DNA of 64,000 bases, taken from contig NZ_CP081964.1 in NCBI RefSeq assembly GCF_019844075.1, positions 2,542,001 through 2,606,000 of the forward strand, in the 5' to 3' direction. The translations under genes and the position numbers were made by a program. Below are positions 28,948-40,090 of the stretch, one piece after another (positions within the stretch are counted from its first letter, which is position 1; every line of letters starts with the position of its first letter). The DNA is from Curtobacterium sp. TC1 (GTDB lineage: Bacteria; Actinomycetota; Actinomycetes; Actinomycetales; Microbacteriaceae). The notes under the pieces were generated by a model, which saw nothing but the letters and a program-made list of their open reading frames with translations, ran no database searches and was not told the origin of the DNA.

Positions 28948-30018
28948 TCAGGCGGTGGTGGTGCGTGCCGTGGCCGCGGCGGCGATGGCGTCGCCGATCT
29001 CGGCCGTGCGACGCTGCGTGGTGCCCCGGTCTGCCAGGTCCGCCTCGACGGCCCGCGTCACCGCCGTCGCGAGGTCACTGCGGCCGATGTGGTCGAGCAG
29101 CAGGGCGACGGAGAGGATGGCGGCCGTCGGATCGGCCTTCTGCTGACCTGCGATGTCCGGCGCGGAGCCGTGGACCGGCTCGAACATGCTGGGGAAGGTG
29201 CCGTCCGGGTTGATGTTGCCCGAGGCCGCCAGACCGATGCCGCCGCTGATCGCGCCGGCCAGGTCGGTGATGATGTCGCCGAAGAGGTTGTCGGTGACGA
29301 TGACGTCGAACCTAGCAGGTTCCTTCACCATGTGGATCGTCACCGCGTCGACGTGCTGGTAGTCCACCGTGACGTCCGGGAACTCCGCCCCGACGGCCGC
29401 GACCGTGCGCTGCCACAGGGCGCCGGCGTGCACCAGGACGTTGCTCTTGTGCACGAGCGTCAGGTGCTTCCGGGCCCGACGGTCCGCCAGGTCGAAGGCG
29501 TACCGCACGACCCGCTCGACACCGAACGCGGTGTTCAGCGAGACCTCGGTCGCGATCTCCTGCGGCGTCCCCGTCCGGATCGCACCGCCGTTGCCGACGT
29601 ACGGCCCCTCGGTGCCCTCGCGCACGACGACGAAGTCGACCGCGCCCGGTGCGGCGAGCGGCGTCGCGACGGCGTCGTACACCGTGGTCGGCCGCAGGTT
29701 GACGTAGTGGTCGAACGCGAAGCGCAGCTTCAGCAGGAGTCCGCGCTCGATGATCCCGCCGGCCAGCCGGGGGTCGCGGGGGTCCCCACCGACCGCGCCG
29801 AGCAGGATCGCGTCGTGCGATGCGATGGCGGACATGTCGTCCTCGGTGAGGATGTCACCGGTCTCGAGGTACCGCGTCGCGCCGAGGGAGAACGGGGTCT
29901 CCTCGACGACGAGGTCGTCCGGGGTCACGGCGTGCAGGACCTTGAGCGCCTCGTCGACGACCTCTGGTCCGATGCCGTCCCCGCGGATCACCGCGAGCTT
30001 GAGCGTCCGGACGTCCAT
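28948..30018 (-). CDS. leuB: 3-isopropylmalate dehydrogenase
   Basis: A 356-residue NAD-dependent beta-decarboxylating dehydrogenase that oxidises 3-isopropylmalate in leucine synthesis. Visible are [25 protein letters not shown], the substrate Arg region [17 protein letters not shown], the metal Asp block [12 protein letters not shown] and [14 protein letters not shown]. The start codon shares bases with the serA stop (TGATG), indicating coupling. The other leucine genes (leuA, leuC, leuD) are not in this window. Confidence 0.96.
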   Translation of the reverse strand: MDVRTLKLAVIRGDGIGPEVVDEALKVLHAVTPDDLVVEETPFSLGATRYLETGDILTEDDMSAIASHDAILLGAVGGDPRDPRLAGGIIERGLLLKLRFAFDHYVNLRPTTVYDAVATPLAAPGAVDFVVVREGTEGPYVGNGGAIRTGTPQEIATEVSLNTAFGVERVVRYAFDLADRRARKHLTLVHKSNVLVHAGALWQRTVAAVGAEFPDVTVDYQHVDAVTIHMVKEPARFDVIVTDNLFGDIITDLAGAISGGIGLAASGNINPDGTFPSMFEPVHGSAPDIAGQQKADPTAAILSVALLLDHIGRSDLATAVTRAVEADLADRGTTQRRTAEIGDAIAAAATARTTTA

Positions 30019-31607
30019 CAGAGTGTGATGTCGATCTCGCGGAGCGAGGAGGCGTCGATGGCCCGGCCGACGTGCTCGAGGATCTCGGCGGGCACCGGGG
30101 AGTCGACGGTCAGGACGCTGAGCGCCTGTCCGCCGGCGGCTTCGCGCGAGATCTGCATCGCCGCGATGTTGATGCCGGCCTCGCCGAACTCCTTGCCGTA
30201 GACCGCGACGATGCCGGGGCGGTCGACGTACTCCATGACGACGTGGTGCCGGTCGAGCGGGACCTCGACGTCGTGGCCGTTGATCTCCACGAGCTTCTCG
30301 ACCTGCTTCGGGCCGGTGAGCGTGCCGGAGACGCTGATCGCCGGGCCGTCGGACTGGGCGCCGCGGATCGTCAGCACGTTGCGGTACTCGGGGCTGTCGG
30401 TCTCGGTGATGAGCCGCACGGTGACGCCGCGCTGCTCCGCGATGAGCGGGGCGTTGACGTACGACACCTGGTCGCTGACGACGTCGGTGAAGACGCCCTT
30501 GAGCGCTGCGAGCTTGAGCACGCTGACGTCGTACTCGGCGAGCTCGCCGTGGACCTCGACGTCGATGCTCGTCACGGGCGAGGTGGCGAGGGCCGTGAAG
30601 ACCTGACCGAGCTTCTCGACCAGCGGGATGCCCGGACGGACGTACGGGTCGATGACGCCACCGGCGACGTTGACCGCGTCCGGCACGAGCTCGCCGCCGA
30701 GCGCGAGGCGCACCGACTTCGCGACCGAGACGCCGGCCTTCTCCTGCGCTTCGTCGGTCGAGGCACCGAGGTGCGGCGTGACGACGACGTTGGGCAGCGA
30801 GACGAGCGGGGAGTCCTTCGGCGGCTCCGACACGAAGACGTCGAGGCCGGCGCCCGCGATGGTGTTCGCGGTCAGTGCGCGGTGCAGGGCGTCTTCGTCG
30901 ATCAGACCGCCGCGGGCGACGTTGACGACGAACGCCGTCGGCTTCATGATCGCGAACTGGTCGTCCGAGATCATGCCGAGGGTCTCGGGGGTGCGCGGCA
31001 TGTGGATCGTGACGAAGTCGGCACGCCGCAGCAGGTCGTCGAGGGAGACGAGCTCGACTCCGAGCTGCTGGGCGCGAGCCGTCGTGACGTAGGGGTCGTA
31101 GGCGATGACCTGGACGCCGAAGGCCTGCAGGCGCTGCGTGATGAGCGCGCCGATGCGGCCGAGACCGATGATCCCGACGGTCTTCTCGTAGAGCTCGACG
31201 CCCGTGTAGGACGAGCGCTTCCAGGCGCCGGCGGCCAGCGACGCGTGCGCGGCCGGGATGTGGCGGGCGAGCGACAGGATGTGCCCGACGGTGAGCTCGG
31301 CGGCGGAGATGATGTTCGAGGTCGGCGCGTTCACCACCATCACACCGGCGGTGGTCGCCGCCTTGATGTCGACGTTGTCCAGGCCGACACCGGCACGGGC
31401 GACGACCTTGAGGTTCGGGGCCGCGGCGATCGCCTCGGCATCGATCTTGGTGGCGGAACGCACCAGCACGGCATCCGCGTCGGCGAGGGCGGACAGGAGC
31501 GCGGGCCGGTCGGTGCCGTCCACGTTCCGGATCTCGAAGTCGGGCCCGAGGGCGTCGACCGTGGCGGGCGAGAGTTCTTCGGCGATCAGGACGACCGGCT
31601 TCGACAC
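30018..31607 (-). CDS. serA: D-3-phosphoglycerate dehydrogenase (long, ACT-containing type)
   Basis: A 529-residue protein catalysing the first step of serine synthesis. The substrate- and NAD-binding domain includes [16 protein letters not shown] and the catalytic Arg/Glu/His set ([31 protein letters not shown]). An intervening ASB-type domain (~320-455) and a C-terminal ACT domain (~455-529, [18 protein letters not shown]) follow, the long mycobacterial type. ACT domains usually bind serine for feedback control. GTG start with GAGGAA nine bases upstream; TAGCAT at ~31646-31651 is a candidate -10. It heads the serA-leuB-ilvE-FAH operon. Confidence 0.96.
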   Translation of the reverse strand: MSKPVVLIAEELSPATVDALGPDFEIRNVDGTDRPALLSALADADAVLVRSATKIDAEAIAAAPNLKVVARAGVGLDNVDIKAATTAGVMVVNAPTSNIISAAELTVGHILSLARHIPAAHASLAAGAWKRSSYTGVELYEKTVGIIGLGRIGALITQRLQAFGVQVIAYDPYVTTARAQQLGVELVSLDDLLRRADFVTIHMPRTPETLGMISDDQFAIMKPTAFVVNVARGGLIDEDALHRALTANTIAGAGLDVFVSEPPKDSPLVSLPNVVVTPHLGASTDEAQEKAGVSVAKSVRLALGGELVPDAVNVAGGVIDPYVRPGIPLVEKLGQVFTALATSPVTSIDVEVHGELAEYDVSVLKLAALKGVFTDVVSDQVSYVNAPLIAEQRGVTVRLITETDSPEYRNVLTIRGAQSDGPAISVSGTLTGPKQVEKLVEINGHDVEVPLDRHHVVMEYVDRPGIVAVYGKEFGEAGINIAAMQISREAAGGQALSVLTVDSPVPAEILEHVGRAIDASSLREIDITL

Positions 31608-31685
31608 AGCTGCTGTTTCCTCACGAGAGACGGTTGGTATCCCACCATGCTATCGACGTGCGCGGTCCGTTACGACCGCGCACGT

Positions 31686-32066
31686 CTAGAACTGCAGCAG
31701 GCTCGGCACGAACAGCTGCAGGTCGAGCCACAGCGCGCCGGCCGCCGCGAAGGCGAGGACGAACACGGCGACGGTCACGGTCAGCCGCGCACGACGCGTG
31801 ATCACCAGGGCGGCCACGAACGCGACGGGGGCGATCAGGATGTCCAGGACCAGCCACAGCCAGGGCGTGCTCGCCTGCAGCGATTCCCCGCCCGAGGTCG
31901 TCGCGAGGAAGGCGTTGAACTCGTCCACCCGTTGCGAGATCTGCGTGAGGTTCCCCACCGCCTGCACCGTCATGTAGGCGAACAGCACCGCGAACACGAC
32001 CCAGACGGCGACGCGGCCGACGACCGGGCCGGGCGACCGGCGTGCGGCGGGCGTCGCGGCGGTCAC
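31686..32066 (-). CDS. Small membrane protein of unknown function
   Basis: A 126-residue protein with three predicted membrane segments (VWVVFAVLFAYMTVQAVG, LVLDILIAPVAFVAALVI, VTVAVFVLAFAAAGALWL) and a soluble loop of about 35 residues between the first two. I recognise no family. GTG start overlapping the stop of the next upstream gene as GTGA, so the two are translated together and their products may form a complex. Confidence 0.75.
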   Translation of the reverse strand: MTAATPAARRSPGPVVGRVAVWVVFAVLFAYMTVQAVGNLTQISQRVDEFNAFLATTSGGESLQASTPWLWLVLDILIAPVAFVAALVITRRARLTVTVAVFVLAFAAAGALWLDLQLFVPSLLQF

Positions 32067-32527
32067 CCGAAGCTCCGCGTCAGCAGGAACGGCCACGGGA
32101 ACAGCACGACGGCACCGAGCAGCATCCAGAGCAGTCGCGTCCGGGTCCGGCTGCCCCGGGCGGCCCACAGCACGACCGTGAACCACAGCGCCGGCGCGAG
32201 GATGGCGAGGAACCGGAGCACCTCGACGAAGACCGTCAGGACGGTGTCGACACCCGAGACGTACGACGTGGACGCCGTCAGCAGCCAGGCGACGGTGTAG
32301 AGCAGGTAGAGCCCACCGAACACGCCGAACCCGACGAGTGCGCCGGAGGTCTCCGGTGCCTCGGGGTCGCGGTCGCCACGGTCCTTGACGGCGACCGGGT
32401 TGTGCGCGGCGTCGACGTGGGTGGCGTCGTCGGCGTCACCCCAGCTGAGCGCCTCGTCGTCGTGGTCGACGGCGTTCGTCACGTCCGGGTCGACCGACCC
32501 GTCGGGTGGGGATGCTGCCGTGTTCAT
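32063..32527 (-). CDS. Membrane protein with acidic N-terminal tail, unknown function
   Basis: A 154-residue protein. Residues 1-60 are acidic (many Asp/Glu/His) and probably cytoplasmic. Three membrane segments follow (VGFGVFGGLYLLYTVAWLL, VFVEVLRFLAILAPALW, LLWMLLGAVVLFPWPFLL). No family is recognised. It begins with a leaderless-type promoter and is coupled to the following three-helix protein. The pair sits between serA and mtlD with no obvious metabolic link. Confidence 0.75.
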   Translation of the reverse strand: MNTAASPPDGSVDPDVTNAVDHDDEALSWGDADDATHVDAAHNPVAVKDRGDRDPEAPETSGALVGFGVFGGLYLLYTVAWLLTASTSYVSGVDTVLTVFVEVLRFLAILAPALWFTVVLWAARGSRTRTRLLWMLLGAVVLFPWPFLLTRSFG

Positions 32528-32533
32528 GCCTCG

Positions 32534-32539
32534 ATCCTA
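32534..32539 (-). promoter_or_regulatory. Leaderless -10 box of the membrane protein pair
   Basis: TAGGAT on the minus strand, then six bases (CGAGGC), then the ATG at 32527. Confidence 0.55.
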
Positions 32540-32588
32540 CGAGGGACCAGCGCACGGGGGGACCACGGGTTCCCGGTGGGACGACCGC

Positions 32589-33779
32589 TCAGGCGTCGGC
32601 GGGCTGCGTCTGGAGCACCTCGGCGACGACCTCGCGCACGGCGGGGAACAGCGGGTGGCTCTCCATCAGTCCGGTGAGGATCTCGGTGAGCGCATGCGCC
32701 GTCGCGCCGGAGCGGAGCAGCGCGTGCAGCTCGATCGACTCCGGGTCGTTCTCGTCGTCGAACGCGAGCGCGACGCGGACGGCCCCGAGCAGGTGACCGA
32801 CGGGCAGGCCCCGTTCGGCGAGCTGTGCGGCCGGCCCGACGAACCGCTCGCGCCGGCCGAGCTTGCGGAGCGGGTTCCGTCCGACGCGCACGGTGGTGTC
32901 GGGCAGGTGCGGGTTCGCGATGCGCGACAGGTTCGCCGCGACGTAGCGTGCGTGCTCCTCCGGGTCGAAGCCGTGCTTCGCCACGAGCAGTGCGGTGGTC
33001 TCGGCGAGGACGCCGTCGACCTCGGCACGGACGGCGTCGTCCTCGAGGGCTTCGCGGATCAGCCGGATGCCGCGGACGTAGCCGTGGTAGGCGGCCGTCG
33101 CGTGCGCGGTGTTGACCGTGTAGAGCTTGCGCTCGACGAAGGGCTGCAGGTCGTCGACCCACGTGACGCCCTCGATCGTCGGGGGTTCGGCGTCGGAGCC
33201 GAGGAACGGCGTGCGCTCGATGACCCACTCGTAGAAGGGCTCGAGGACGACGTCGAGGCCGCCGGACTGGCCGAGCACGCCGGACTGGTCGGGGACGATG
33301 CGGTCGATCGCACAGTTCGCGAACACGGCGGCGATGTCGCGGTCCTCGAGCACCGGCGCACGACGGATGCTCGCGTGCAGGGAGTCGGTGGCGTTGAACG
33401 CGTTCTCGCACGCCACGACCGTCACGTCGCCACGCTCGAGCGGCCGGGCCGCGAGCCCCTCGGCGATGAGCGGTGCGACGAGCGGGAGCGTGCGGGCGCC
33501 AACGGCGGTCGTCACGACGTCCGCCTCGGCGATGGCCTGGACCACGCGGTCGCGGTCGGTCTTGCTGCTGAGCGCCCGGAAGCCGTAGACGAGGTGCTCG
33601 ACCGGCATCTCGCCGACCTCGTGCACCACGAAGCGTCCGGCTTCGTTCAACGCGGACACCACACGGTCGTCGACGTCGACGAAAGTGAGCTCGTAGCCGC
33701 TCGCCACGAGGAACTGGCCCACGAACCCGCGCCCGATCTTGCCGGCGCCGATGTGGACCGCTCGTTTCGTCACCGCCAT
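32589..33779 (-). CDS. mtlD: Mannitol-1-phosphate 5-dehydrogenase
   Basis: A 396-residue polyol-specific long-chain dehydrogenase that interconverts mannitol-1-phosphate and fructose-6-phosphate with NAD. AVHIGAGKIGRGFVGQFL (N-terminus) is the nucleotide-binding loop typical of MtlD. VACENAFNATD, the catalytic Lys region FVERKLYTVNTAHA, and a C-terminal helical domain follow. I see no PTS mannitol genes nearby, so it is an isolated mtlD. The ATG at 33779 is chosen because the GKIGRG motif then starts at residue ~12, the usual place. Confidence 0.9.
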   Translation of the reverse strand: MAVTKRAVHIGAGKIGRGFVGQFLVASGYELTFVDVDDRVVSALNEAGRFVVHEVGEMPVEHLVYGFRALSSKTDRDRVVQAIAEADVVTTAVGARTLPLVAPLIAEGLAARPLERGDVTVVACENAFNATDSLHASIRRAPVLEDRDIAAVFANCAIDRIVPDQSGVLGQSGGLDVVLEPFYEWVIERTPFLGSDAEPPTIEGVTWVDDLQPFVERKLYTVNTAHATAAYHGYVRGIRLIREALEDDAVRAEVDGVLAETTALLVAKHGFDPEEHARYVAANLSRIANPHLPDTTVRVGRNPLRKLGRRERFVGPAAQLAERGLPVGHLLGAVRVALAFDDENDPESIELHALLRSGATAHALTEILTGLMESHPLFPAVREVVAEVLQTQPADA

Positions 33780-33935
33780 CCGATGATCATCCCATGCTGG
33801 TCGGTCCGCCCCTGACCGCACGTGCGGATCGCGGCCGACGGCTGTCGCGCATCGTCCGGGCGCGCGCCGAAGGGACGCCGGTCCACGGCGTCGGGGCTGG
33901 AGAAGAGCTGCTGCATAACGTTCGGGTCACGTCGC

Positions 33936-33968
33936 GAGGCGGCGGTGCAAGGGCTGCACCGCCGCCTC
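33936..33968 (-). terminator. ilvC terminator
   Basis: A 14-bp perfect stem (GAGGCGGCGGTGCA and its complement) with a 5-nt loop, 23 bp after the ilvC stop. Confidence 0.8.
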
Positions 33969-33991
33969 GTCATCGAGTGTTCCTCGGAAGA

Positions 33992-35017
33992 CTACCGCGC
34001 TGCGGAGCCGTCCACGTAGTCGCCGTCGTTCTGCTTCCACGCGAAGAGCGCGCGCAGCTCGCGGCCGGTCGCCTCGATCGGGTGACCCTCGCCCTTGGCG
34101 CGGAGCGCCTTGAACTCGGGGGCGCCGGCGTCCTGGTCGTCGATGAAGCGCTTCGCGAAGGCACCGTTCTGGATGTCCGCGAGCACCGCCTTCATGTTCT
34201 CCTTGACGTCGGGCGAGATCACGCGCGGGCCCGAGACGTAGTCACCGAACTCGGCGGTGTCCGAGATCGACCAGCGCTGCTTGGTGAGGCCGCCCTCCCA
34301 GATCAGGTCGACGATCAGCTTGAGCTCGTGCAGGACCTCGAAGTACGCGATCTGCGGCTGGTAGCCCGCCTCGACGAGGGTCTCGAAGCCGTACTGGATG
34401 AGCTGCGAGGTGCCACCGCACAGGACGGCCTGCTCGCCGAACAGGTCGGTCTCGGTCTCCTCGGTGAAGGTCGTCTTGATGCCGCCGGAGCGCAGACCGC
34501 CGATGGCCTTGGAGTACGACCACGCGAGGTCCCAGGCGGAACCCGACGCGTCGACCTCGACGGCGACGATGACGGGGACGCCACGGCCGGCCTCGTACTC
34601 GCGACGGACGGTGTGACCCGGGCCCTTCGGGGCGACGAGCGACACGTCGACGCCCTCGGGCGCCTCGATGTAGCCGAAGCGGATGTTGAAGCCGTGGCCG
34701 AAGACGAGCGTCGCACCCGGCTTGAGGTTCGGGCGGATGTCCTCGGCGTAGACGATGCGCTGGACCTGGTCCGGCGCGAGGATGACGACGACGTCGGCCC
34801 AGGCGGTGACGTCGGCCGGGGTGAGGACCTCGAAACCGGCCTCTTCGGCCTTCTGGCGGCTCTTCGAGCCCTCCTTGAGGCCGATCTTGACCTCGACACC
34901 CGAGTCACGGAGGTTGAGGGCGTGGGCGTGGCCCTGCGAGCCGTAGCCGATGACGGCGACCTTCTTGCCCTGGATGAGCGTCAGGTCGGCGTCGGCGTCG
35001 TACACGATGTCAGTCAC
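33992..35017 (-). CDS. ilvC: Ketol-acid reductoisomerase
   Basis: A 341-residue class I enzyme converting acetolactate or acetohydroxybutyrate to dihydroxy acids with NADPH and magnesium. [21 protein letters not shown] is the NADP-binding loop (read as [14 protein letters not shown] plus LRDSG). [26 protein letters not shown] (metal Asp and Glu) and [16 protein letters not shown] are present. The GTG at 35017 has AAGGAG ten bases upstream. Third gene of the ilvB-ilvN-ilvC run, 51 bp after ilvN and followed by a strong terminator. Confidence 0.97.
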   Translation of the reverse strand: MTDIVYDADADLTLIQGKKVAVIGYGSQGHAHALNLRDSGVEVKIGLKEGSKSRQKAEEAGFEVLTPADVTAWADVVVILAPDQVQRIVYAEDIRPNLKPGATLVFGHGFNIRFGYIEAPEGVDVSLVAPKGPGHTVRREYEAGRGVPVIVAVEVDASGSAWDLAWSYSKAIGGLRSGGIKTTFTEETETDLFGEQAVLCGGTSQLIQYGFETLVEAGYQPQIAYFEVLHELKLIVDLIWEGGLTKQRWSISDTAEFGDYVSGPRVISPDVKENMKAVLADIQNGAFAKRFIDDQDAGAPEFKALRAKGEGHPIEATGRELRALFAWKQNDGDYVDGSAAR

Positions 35018-35068
35018 GAGGGTGTGTCTCCTTGGTTCTGGTGGTCTGTGGGGGTGGCGGACCGCTGG

Positions 35069-35569
35069 TCAGCGCACCCGGTCGGTGATGCTCTTCGGTC
35101 CGCGTCCCATGCCGAGCAGGCCCGCACGAGCCAGCTCCTTGATGCCGTAGGGCTCGAGGACGCGGAGGATCGCCTGGATCTTGCCGGGGTCTCCGGTCAC
35201 CTCGACGATGAGCGAGTCGTTCGCGACGTCGACGACCTGTGCGCGGAACAGGTTCACTGCCTCGAGCACGGCCGACCGCGTCTGGTTGTCGACGCGGACC
35301 TTCACGAGCATGTGCTCGCGCTGGACGGACTGCGAGAAGTCCAGTTCGACGATCTTGATGACGTTGACGAGCTTGTTGAGCTGCTTCGTCACCTGCTCGA
35401 GCGGGAGGTCCTCGACGTCGACGACGACGGTGATCCGGCTGAGGCCGTCGACCTCGGTGTTGCCGACGGCGAGCGACTCGATGTTGAACCCGCGGCGGGC
35501 GAACAGGCCGGCGACGCGGGTCAGCAGACCGGGCTTGTCCTCGACGAGGAGGGACAGGACGTGGCTCAT
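35069..35569 (-). CDS. ilvN: Acetolactate synthase small (regulatory) subunit
   Basis: A 166-residue protein. The N-terminal ACT domain begins [19 protein letters not shown] and includes [12 protein letters not shown], the valine-sensing type. The C-terminal domain follows from about residue 85. It binds the catalytic subunit and gives valine feedback inhibition. The ATG at 35569 overlaps the ilvB stop as ATGA, so the two subunits are made in coupled fashion. Confidence 0.96.
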   Translation of the reverse strand: MSHVLSLLVEDKPGLLTRVAGLFARRGFNIESLAVGNTEVDGLSRITVVVDVEDLPLEQVTKQLNKLVNVIKIVELDFSQSVQREHMLVKVRVDNQTRSAVLEAVNLFRAQVVDVANDSLIVEVTGDPGKIQAILRVLEPYGIKELARAGLLGMGRGPKSITDRVR

Positions 35570-37389
35570 GCGGTTTCCCCCGTCATGTCGGCGTCCTCGT
35601 CGTCCCAGGTGGGTGCGAGGGCCTGGGCGTACTCGATGGACGAGTTGCTGACTCCCTGCGGGACCATCGGCCACACCATCGAGTCACGGCTCACGACGAA
35701 GTCGATCACCACGGGGCGGTCGTTCGTCTCGAGCGCGAGCTGGATGGCCGCGTCGACCTCGTCCGCCTTCTCGACGCGGATGCCGAGGGCGCCGTACGCG
35801 TCGGCCAGCTTCACGAAGTCGGGCACACGGCGCGAGTCGTGGCCGGTCTCGAGATCGGTGAACGAATGGCGGCCGTCGTAGAACAGCGTCTGCCACTGCC
35901 GCACCATGCCGAGCGACGAGTTGTTGATGATCGCGACCTTGATCGGGATGTCGTTGATGACGCAGGTCGCGAGTTCCTGGTTCGTCATCTGGAAGCAGCC
36001 GTCGCCGTCGATCGCCCAGACCACGCGGTCCGGCTCGGCGACCTTCGCACCCATCGCCGCGGGGACGGAGTAGCCCATCGTGCCCGCGCCGCCGGAGTTC
36101 AGCCACGCGTTCGGGCGCTCGTACTGGATGAACTGCGCCGACCACATCTGGTGCTGCCCGACACCGGAGGCGTAGACCGCCTCGGGACCGGAGAGCTCGC
36201 CGATGCGCTTGATGATGGCCTGCGGGGCGAGCAGACCGTCGGTCGGCTCCGCGTACCCGAGCGGGAAGTCGACCTTGAGCTGGTGGAGCTTCGCCCACCA
36301 GTCGGCCGTCGAGGCGCGGTCGTCGACGGCGATGCCGCCCCAGGCGTCGAGCAGGTCGACCAGGACCTCCTTCGCGTCGCCCACGATCGGGACGTCGGCG
36401 AAGCGGATCTTCGAGATCTCGGCGGGGTCGATGTCGACGTGGACGACCTTGGCGTTCGGCGCGAACTCGTCGGCCTTGCCGGTCACGCGGTCGTCGAACC
36501 GGGCGCCGAGCGCGATGATGAGGTCGCTGTCCTGCAGCCCGAGCACCGCCGGGACGGTGCCGTGCATGCCGGGCATGCCGAGGTGCTGCGGGTGCGAGTC
36601 GGGGAAAGCTCCTCGTGCCATCAGCGTCGTCACGACGGGTGCCCCCGTCGCCTCGGCGAAGCGGAGGAGCTCGGCGGTCGCGCGGGAGCGGATGACGCCA
36701 CCACCGACGTAGAGCACCGGGCGCTCGGCCTCGGCCAGGAGCTGCGCGGCCGCGGTGATCTGCTTGCCGTGCGCCTTGGTGACCGGCCGGTAGCCCGGCA
36801 GGTCGATCTTGGGCGGCCAGACGTAGGGCGCCGACTTCTGCTGGGCGTCCTTCGTGATGTCCACCAGCACGGGGCCGGGGCGACCGGTCGTCGCGATGAG
36901 GTGCGCCGCGGCCAGGGTCGCGGGCACGTCGGCCGGGTCGGTGACCAGGAACGAGTGCTTCGTGATCGGCATCGTGATGCCGACGATGTCGGCTTCCTGG
37001 AACGCGTCGGTCCCCATCAGCGTCGAGAACACCTGGCCGGTGATCGCGATGAACGGCACCGAGTCCATGTAGGCGTCGGCGATCGCCGTGACGAGGTTCG
37101 TCGCGCCGGGGCCCGACGTCGCGATGGCGACGCCGACCTTGCCGGACGCCGAGGCGTAGCCCTCGGCGGCGTGTCCGGCGCCCTGCTCGTGGCGGACGAG
37201 GATGTGGCGGATCGTCTTCGACGCCATGAGCTCGTCGTAGAACGGGATGATCGCACCGCCGGGCAGGCCGAAGACGTCGGTGATCCCGAGGTGCTCAAGC
37301 GTCCGGAGGACGGCTCCCGAGCCGGTCAGGATCTCCGGCGACCGGCGTGCACCGGCGGCCGCGGACAGCGGAGTTGCTTCCGTGGGCAT
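35566..37389 (-). CDS. ilvB: Acetolactate synthase large (catalytic) subunit
   Basis: A 607-residue ThDP/FAD enzyme that condenses pyruvate to acetolactate or with 2-ketobutyrate. The N-terminal PYR domain has [15 protein letters not shown] and the catalytic Glu in [15 protein letters not shown]. The central FAD domain includes [11 protein letters not shown], and the C-terminal ThDP motif is [15 protein letters not shown] ... [12 protein letters not shown]. No leader peptide rich in branched-chain codons fits the 47-bp gap after ilvD. TAGCGT overlapping the ilvD stop could be a promoter, or ilvD and ilvB may be read through. Confidence 0.97.
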   Translation of the reverse strand: MPTEATPLSAAAGARRSPEILTGSGAVLRTLEHLGITDVFGLPGGAIIPFYDELMASKTIRHILVRHEQGAGHAAEGYASASGKVGVAIATSGPGATNLVTAIADAYMDSVPFIAITGQVFSTLMGTDAFQEADIVGITMPITKHSFLVTDPADVPATLAAAHLIATTGRPGPVLVDITKDAQQKSAPYVWPPKIDLPGYRPVTKAHGKQITAAAQLLAEAERPVLYVGGGVIRSRATAELLRFAEATGAPVVTTLMARGAFPDSHPQHLGMPGMHGTVPAVLGLQDSDLIIALGARFDDRVTGKADEFAPNAKVVHVDIDPAEISKIRFADVPIVGDAKEVLVDLLDAWGGIAVDDRASTADWWAKLHQLKVDFPLGYAEPTDGLLAPQAIIKRIGELSGPEAVYASGVGQHQMWSAQFIQYERPNAWLNSGGAGTMGYSVPAAMGAKVAEPDRVVWAIDGDGCFQMTNQELATCVINDIPIKVAIINNSSLGMVRQWQTLFYDGRHSFTDLETGHDSRRVPDFVKLADAYGALGIRVEKADEVDAAIQLALETNDRPVVIDFVVSRDSMVWPMVPQGVSNSSIEYAQALAPTWDDEDADMTGETA

Positions 37390-37436
37390 GAGGTGGTCCT
37401 TGCCTGGAGAGGTGGCGATGGTGCGTGTGTCGAACG

Positions 37437-39131
37437 CTAGCCCGTGACCGCGCCCTGGGCGGCGGACTTCACGAGCTTGGCGTACTTCGCGAGGACTCCG
37501 CGGGTGTAGCGCGGGGGCAGCGGGGCCCAGCCGTCACGGCGGGCCTCCAGCTCGGTCGGTTCGACCAGTAGGTCGAGCGAGCGAGCCGCGATGTCGACAC
37601 GGATGCGGTCGCCATCGCGCACGAAGGCAACTGGACCTGCGTCCACTGCCTCGGGTGCGATGTGGCCGATGCACAGGCCGGTTGTGCCGCCTGAGAATCG
37701 TCCGTCGGTCAAGAGTAGTACATCCTTGCCGAGGCCCGCGCCCTTGATGGCCGCGGTGATGGCGAGCATCTCGCGCATGCCCGGGCCGCCCTTGGGGCCC
37801 TCGTAGCGGATGACGACGACGTCGCCCTTCTGGATCTTCCCCTCGGTGAGGGCGTCCATCGCGGCGCGCTCGCGGTCGAAGACCCGTGCGGGGCCCTCGA
37901 ACACCTCGGCGTCGAAGCCCGCGGTCTTCACCACGGCACCCTCGGGGGCGAAGGTCCCCTGCAGGACCGTCAGGCCGCCGGTCTCGTGGATCGGGTTGTC
38001 GAGCGTGCGGAAGACCTCGCCGTCGAGCGCCGGCGGGTCGATCTCGGCCAGGTTCTCGGCGACGGTCTTGCCCGTCACGGTGAGGCAGTCGCCGTGCAGC
38101 AGGCCGGCGTCGAGCAGCGCCTTCATGATCACCGGGATGCCGCCGTTGCGGTCCACGTCGACCATGACGTACTTGCCGAAGGGCTTCATGTCGGCCAGGT
38201 GCGGGACCTTCGAGCCGATGCGGTTGAAGTCGTCCAGCGAGAGCTCGACCTCGGCCTCGTAGGCGATGGCGAGCAGGTGCAGGATGACGTTCGTCGAACC
38301 ACCGAGCGCCATCGCGACGGCGATCGCGTTCTCGAAGGCGTCCTTCGTGAGGATCTGGCGAGCGGTGATGCCGTGCTCGAGCATGTTGACGACGGCCTCG
38401 CCGGAGCGGTGCGCGTAGTAGTCACGGCGGCGGTCGGCGCTCGGCGGGGCGGCGGAGCCCGGCAGCGACATGCCGAGGGCCTCGGCCACGCTCGCCATGG
38501 TGTTGGCCGTGTACATGCCACCGCAGGCGCCCTCGCCCGGGACGATGGCGCACTCGATCTTCTTCAGCTCTTCCTCGGACATGGTGCCGGCCTTGCAGGC
38601 ACCGACGCCCTCGAAGGAGTCGATGATCGTGACTTCCTTCATCGTGCCGTCGGCCTGCTTCACGTAGCCCGGCATGACCGAGCCCGCGTAGAGGAACACG
38701 CTCGCGAGGTCGAGGCGCGCGGCGGCCATGAGCATGCCCGGCAGGGACTTGTCGCAGCCGGCGAGCAGGACGGTGCCGTCCAGGCGCTCGGCGTTGACGA
38801 CGGTCTCGACGCTGTCGGCGATGACCTCACGCGAGACGAGCGAGAAGTGCATGCCCTCGTGGCCCATCGAGATGCCGTCCGAGACCGAGATGGTGCCGAA
38901 CTGCAGCGGGTAGCCACCACCGGAGTGGACGCCTTCCTTGGCGCCCTGCGCGAGGCGGTCGAGCGAGAGGTTGCACGGCGTGATCTCGTTCCACGAGGAC
39001 GCGATGCCGATCTGCGGCTTGCTCCAGTCCTCGTCTCCCATACCGACGGCCCGCAGCATGCCACGCGAGGTGGTTGCTTCGATCCCGTCGGTGACGACCC
39101 GGCTGCGCGGCTTGACGTCGATATCAGGCAT
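37437..39131 (-). CDS. ilvD: Dihydroxy-acid dehydratase
   Basis: A 564-residue IlvD/Edd family enzyme that dehydrates dihydroxy acids to 2-keto acids in Ile/Val synthesis. Iron-sulfur ligand cysteines are visible in [17 protein letters not shown] and [14 protein letters not shown]. The C-terminal [14 protein letters not shown] holds the catalytic Ser region. Length is normal for the [2Fe-2S] actinobacterial type. The gene has a leaderless promoter of its own and lies 47 bp upstream of ilvB in the same direction. Confidence 0.97.
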   Translation of the reverse strand: MPDIDVKPRSRVVTDGIEATTSRGMLRAVGMGDEDWSKPQIGIASSWNEITPCNLSLDRLAQGAKEGVHSGGGYPLQFGTISVSDGISMGHEGMHFSLVSREVIADSVETVVNAERLDGTVLLAGCDKSLPGMLMAAARLDLASVFLYAGSVMPGYVKQADGTMKEVTIIDSFEGVGACKAGTMSEEELKKIECAIVPGEGACGGMYTANTMASVAEALGMSLPGSAAPPSADRRRDYYAHRSGEAVVNMLEHGITARQILTKDAFENAIAVAMALGGSTNVILHLLAIAYEAEVELSLDDFNRIGSKVPHLADMKPFGKYVMVDVDRNGGIPVIMKALLDAGLLHGDCLTVTGKTVAENLAEIDPPALDGEVFRTLDNPIHETGGLTVLQGTFAPEGAVVKTAGFDAEVFEGPARVFDRERAAMDALTEGKIQKGDVVVIRYEGPKGGPGMREMLAITAAIKGAGLGKDVLLLTDGRFSGGTTGLCIGHIAPEAVDAGPVAFVRDGDRIRVDIAARSLDLLVEPTELEARRDGWAPLPPRYTRGVLAKYAKLVKSAAQGAVTG

Positions 39132-39137
39132 GGAGCG

Positions 39138-39143
39138 AGTCTA
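39138..39143 (-). promoter_or_regulatory. Leaderless -10 box of ilvD
   Basis: TAGACT (minus strand) followed by six bases (CGCTCC) and the ATG at 39131. Confidence 0.6.
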
Positions 39144-39174
39144 GGACGCTTTGGGATACCAGTTGGACATCAAC

Positions 39175-39186
39175 ATGCGTTCGCAT
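39175..39186. promoter_or_regulatory. Short palindrome upstream of ilvD, possible operator
   Basis: ATGCG-TT-CGCAT, 44 bp upstream of the ilvD start, just beyond the likely -35 region. The regulator is unknown. The rest of 39132-39292 shows no other clear signal. Confidence 0.35.
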
Positions 39187-39292
39187 ATTCTGGAGCCCGA
39201 CCGGGAGGCCCGGATCACCCTGGTCAGCGCGTCGCATCACGCAACCTCGGTCGCAGGCTCCCTCGGCGCGCGTCGCGAACCGCTGGCGCGGT

Positions 39293-40090
39293 TCACTGAG
39301 CAAACCGCGCGCGAGCGAGCTGCTTCAGGACGCCGGTCAGGGCCGCCGGGTCCGCGATGCGGTACCCGGCACGGGTCTCCCCCGGACCCACCTTCACGCC
39401 GACGTCGCCGTCGCCGAGCACGCGGAAGCCGTCCTCGTCGGTGACGTCGTCACCGGCGAAGAACACCGCGTCGGCACCGTGGAGCTCACGCAGCCGCGCG
39501 ATGGCGTCGCCCTTGGTGACGTGCCGGACGGCGAACTCGACGATGTCCTTGCCGCCGCGTTCGAGCACGTCGGGGTCGGCCTCGTGCGCCGCTCGGCTCG
39601 CATCGGCGTTCGCCCGCGCGGCGACCTCGGCGTTCACCCGACGGGTGTGCACGCCGTGGCCGGCCGGCTTGTGCTCGATGACCACGTCCGGGTAGCGGGC
39701 GCCGACCTCGTCGAGCGCCGCACCGATCCGTGCGACCCGTGCGACCTCGTCGTCGGTGAGGGCCGCTTCGTCGTGGCCGTCCACGCGCCACTCGACGCCG
39801 TGCGACCCGACGAGCGCCATGTCCTGCGGCGCGTGCGACACGGCCGCGAGGCTGCCGAGCGGACGGCCCGAGACGAGCACGACCTCGGTGTCCTTCGCGC
39901 GGTGCAGCGTGAGGACCGCCGCCCAGGACCCCGGCAGGGCGCCGACCTGCGACGGCTCGTCGGCGAAGGGCGCGAGCGTGCCGTCGAAGTCGAGGGCGAC
40001 GATCACGCGCCCGGCGCGGGCCAGCGCGTCCAGTGCGGCGACGAGCCCTGGAGCCGTCATCTCGTCGGCGTGTGCGGTCTGCTCAGTCAT
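39293..40090 (-). CDS. otsB: Trehalose-6-phosphate phosphatase
   Basis: A 265-residue HAD-superfamily phosphatase that removes phosphate from trehalose-6-phosphate. Motif I VALDFDGTLAPFADEP (nucleophile and acid Asp), motif II LVSGRP, GSHGVEWR, and motif III/IV GDDVTDEDGFRVL are all present. The ATG at 40090 has GGGAGG upstream and overlaps the otsA end by 8 bp. It works with OtsA to make the compatible solute trehalose. Confidence 0.95.
   Translation of the reverse strand: MTEQTAHADEMTAPGLVAALDALARAGRVIVALDFDGTLAPFADEPSQVGALPGSWAAVLTLHRAKDTEVVLVSGRPLGSLAAVSHAPQDMALVGSHGVEWRVDGHDEAALTDDEVARVARIGAALDEVGARYPDVVIEHKPAGHGVHTRRVNAEVAARANADASRAAHEADPDVLERGGKDIVEFAVRHVTKGDAIARLRELHGADAVFFAGDDVTDEDGFRVLGDGDVGVKVGPGETRAGYRIADPAALTGVLKQLARARFAQ

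Noticed and set aside
37390..37436. Attenuator or leader peptide for ilvB
   Set aside because: Only 47 bp, no run of Leu/Ile/Val codons and no terminator/antiterminator pair.
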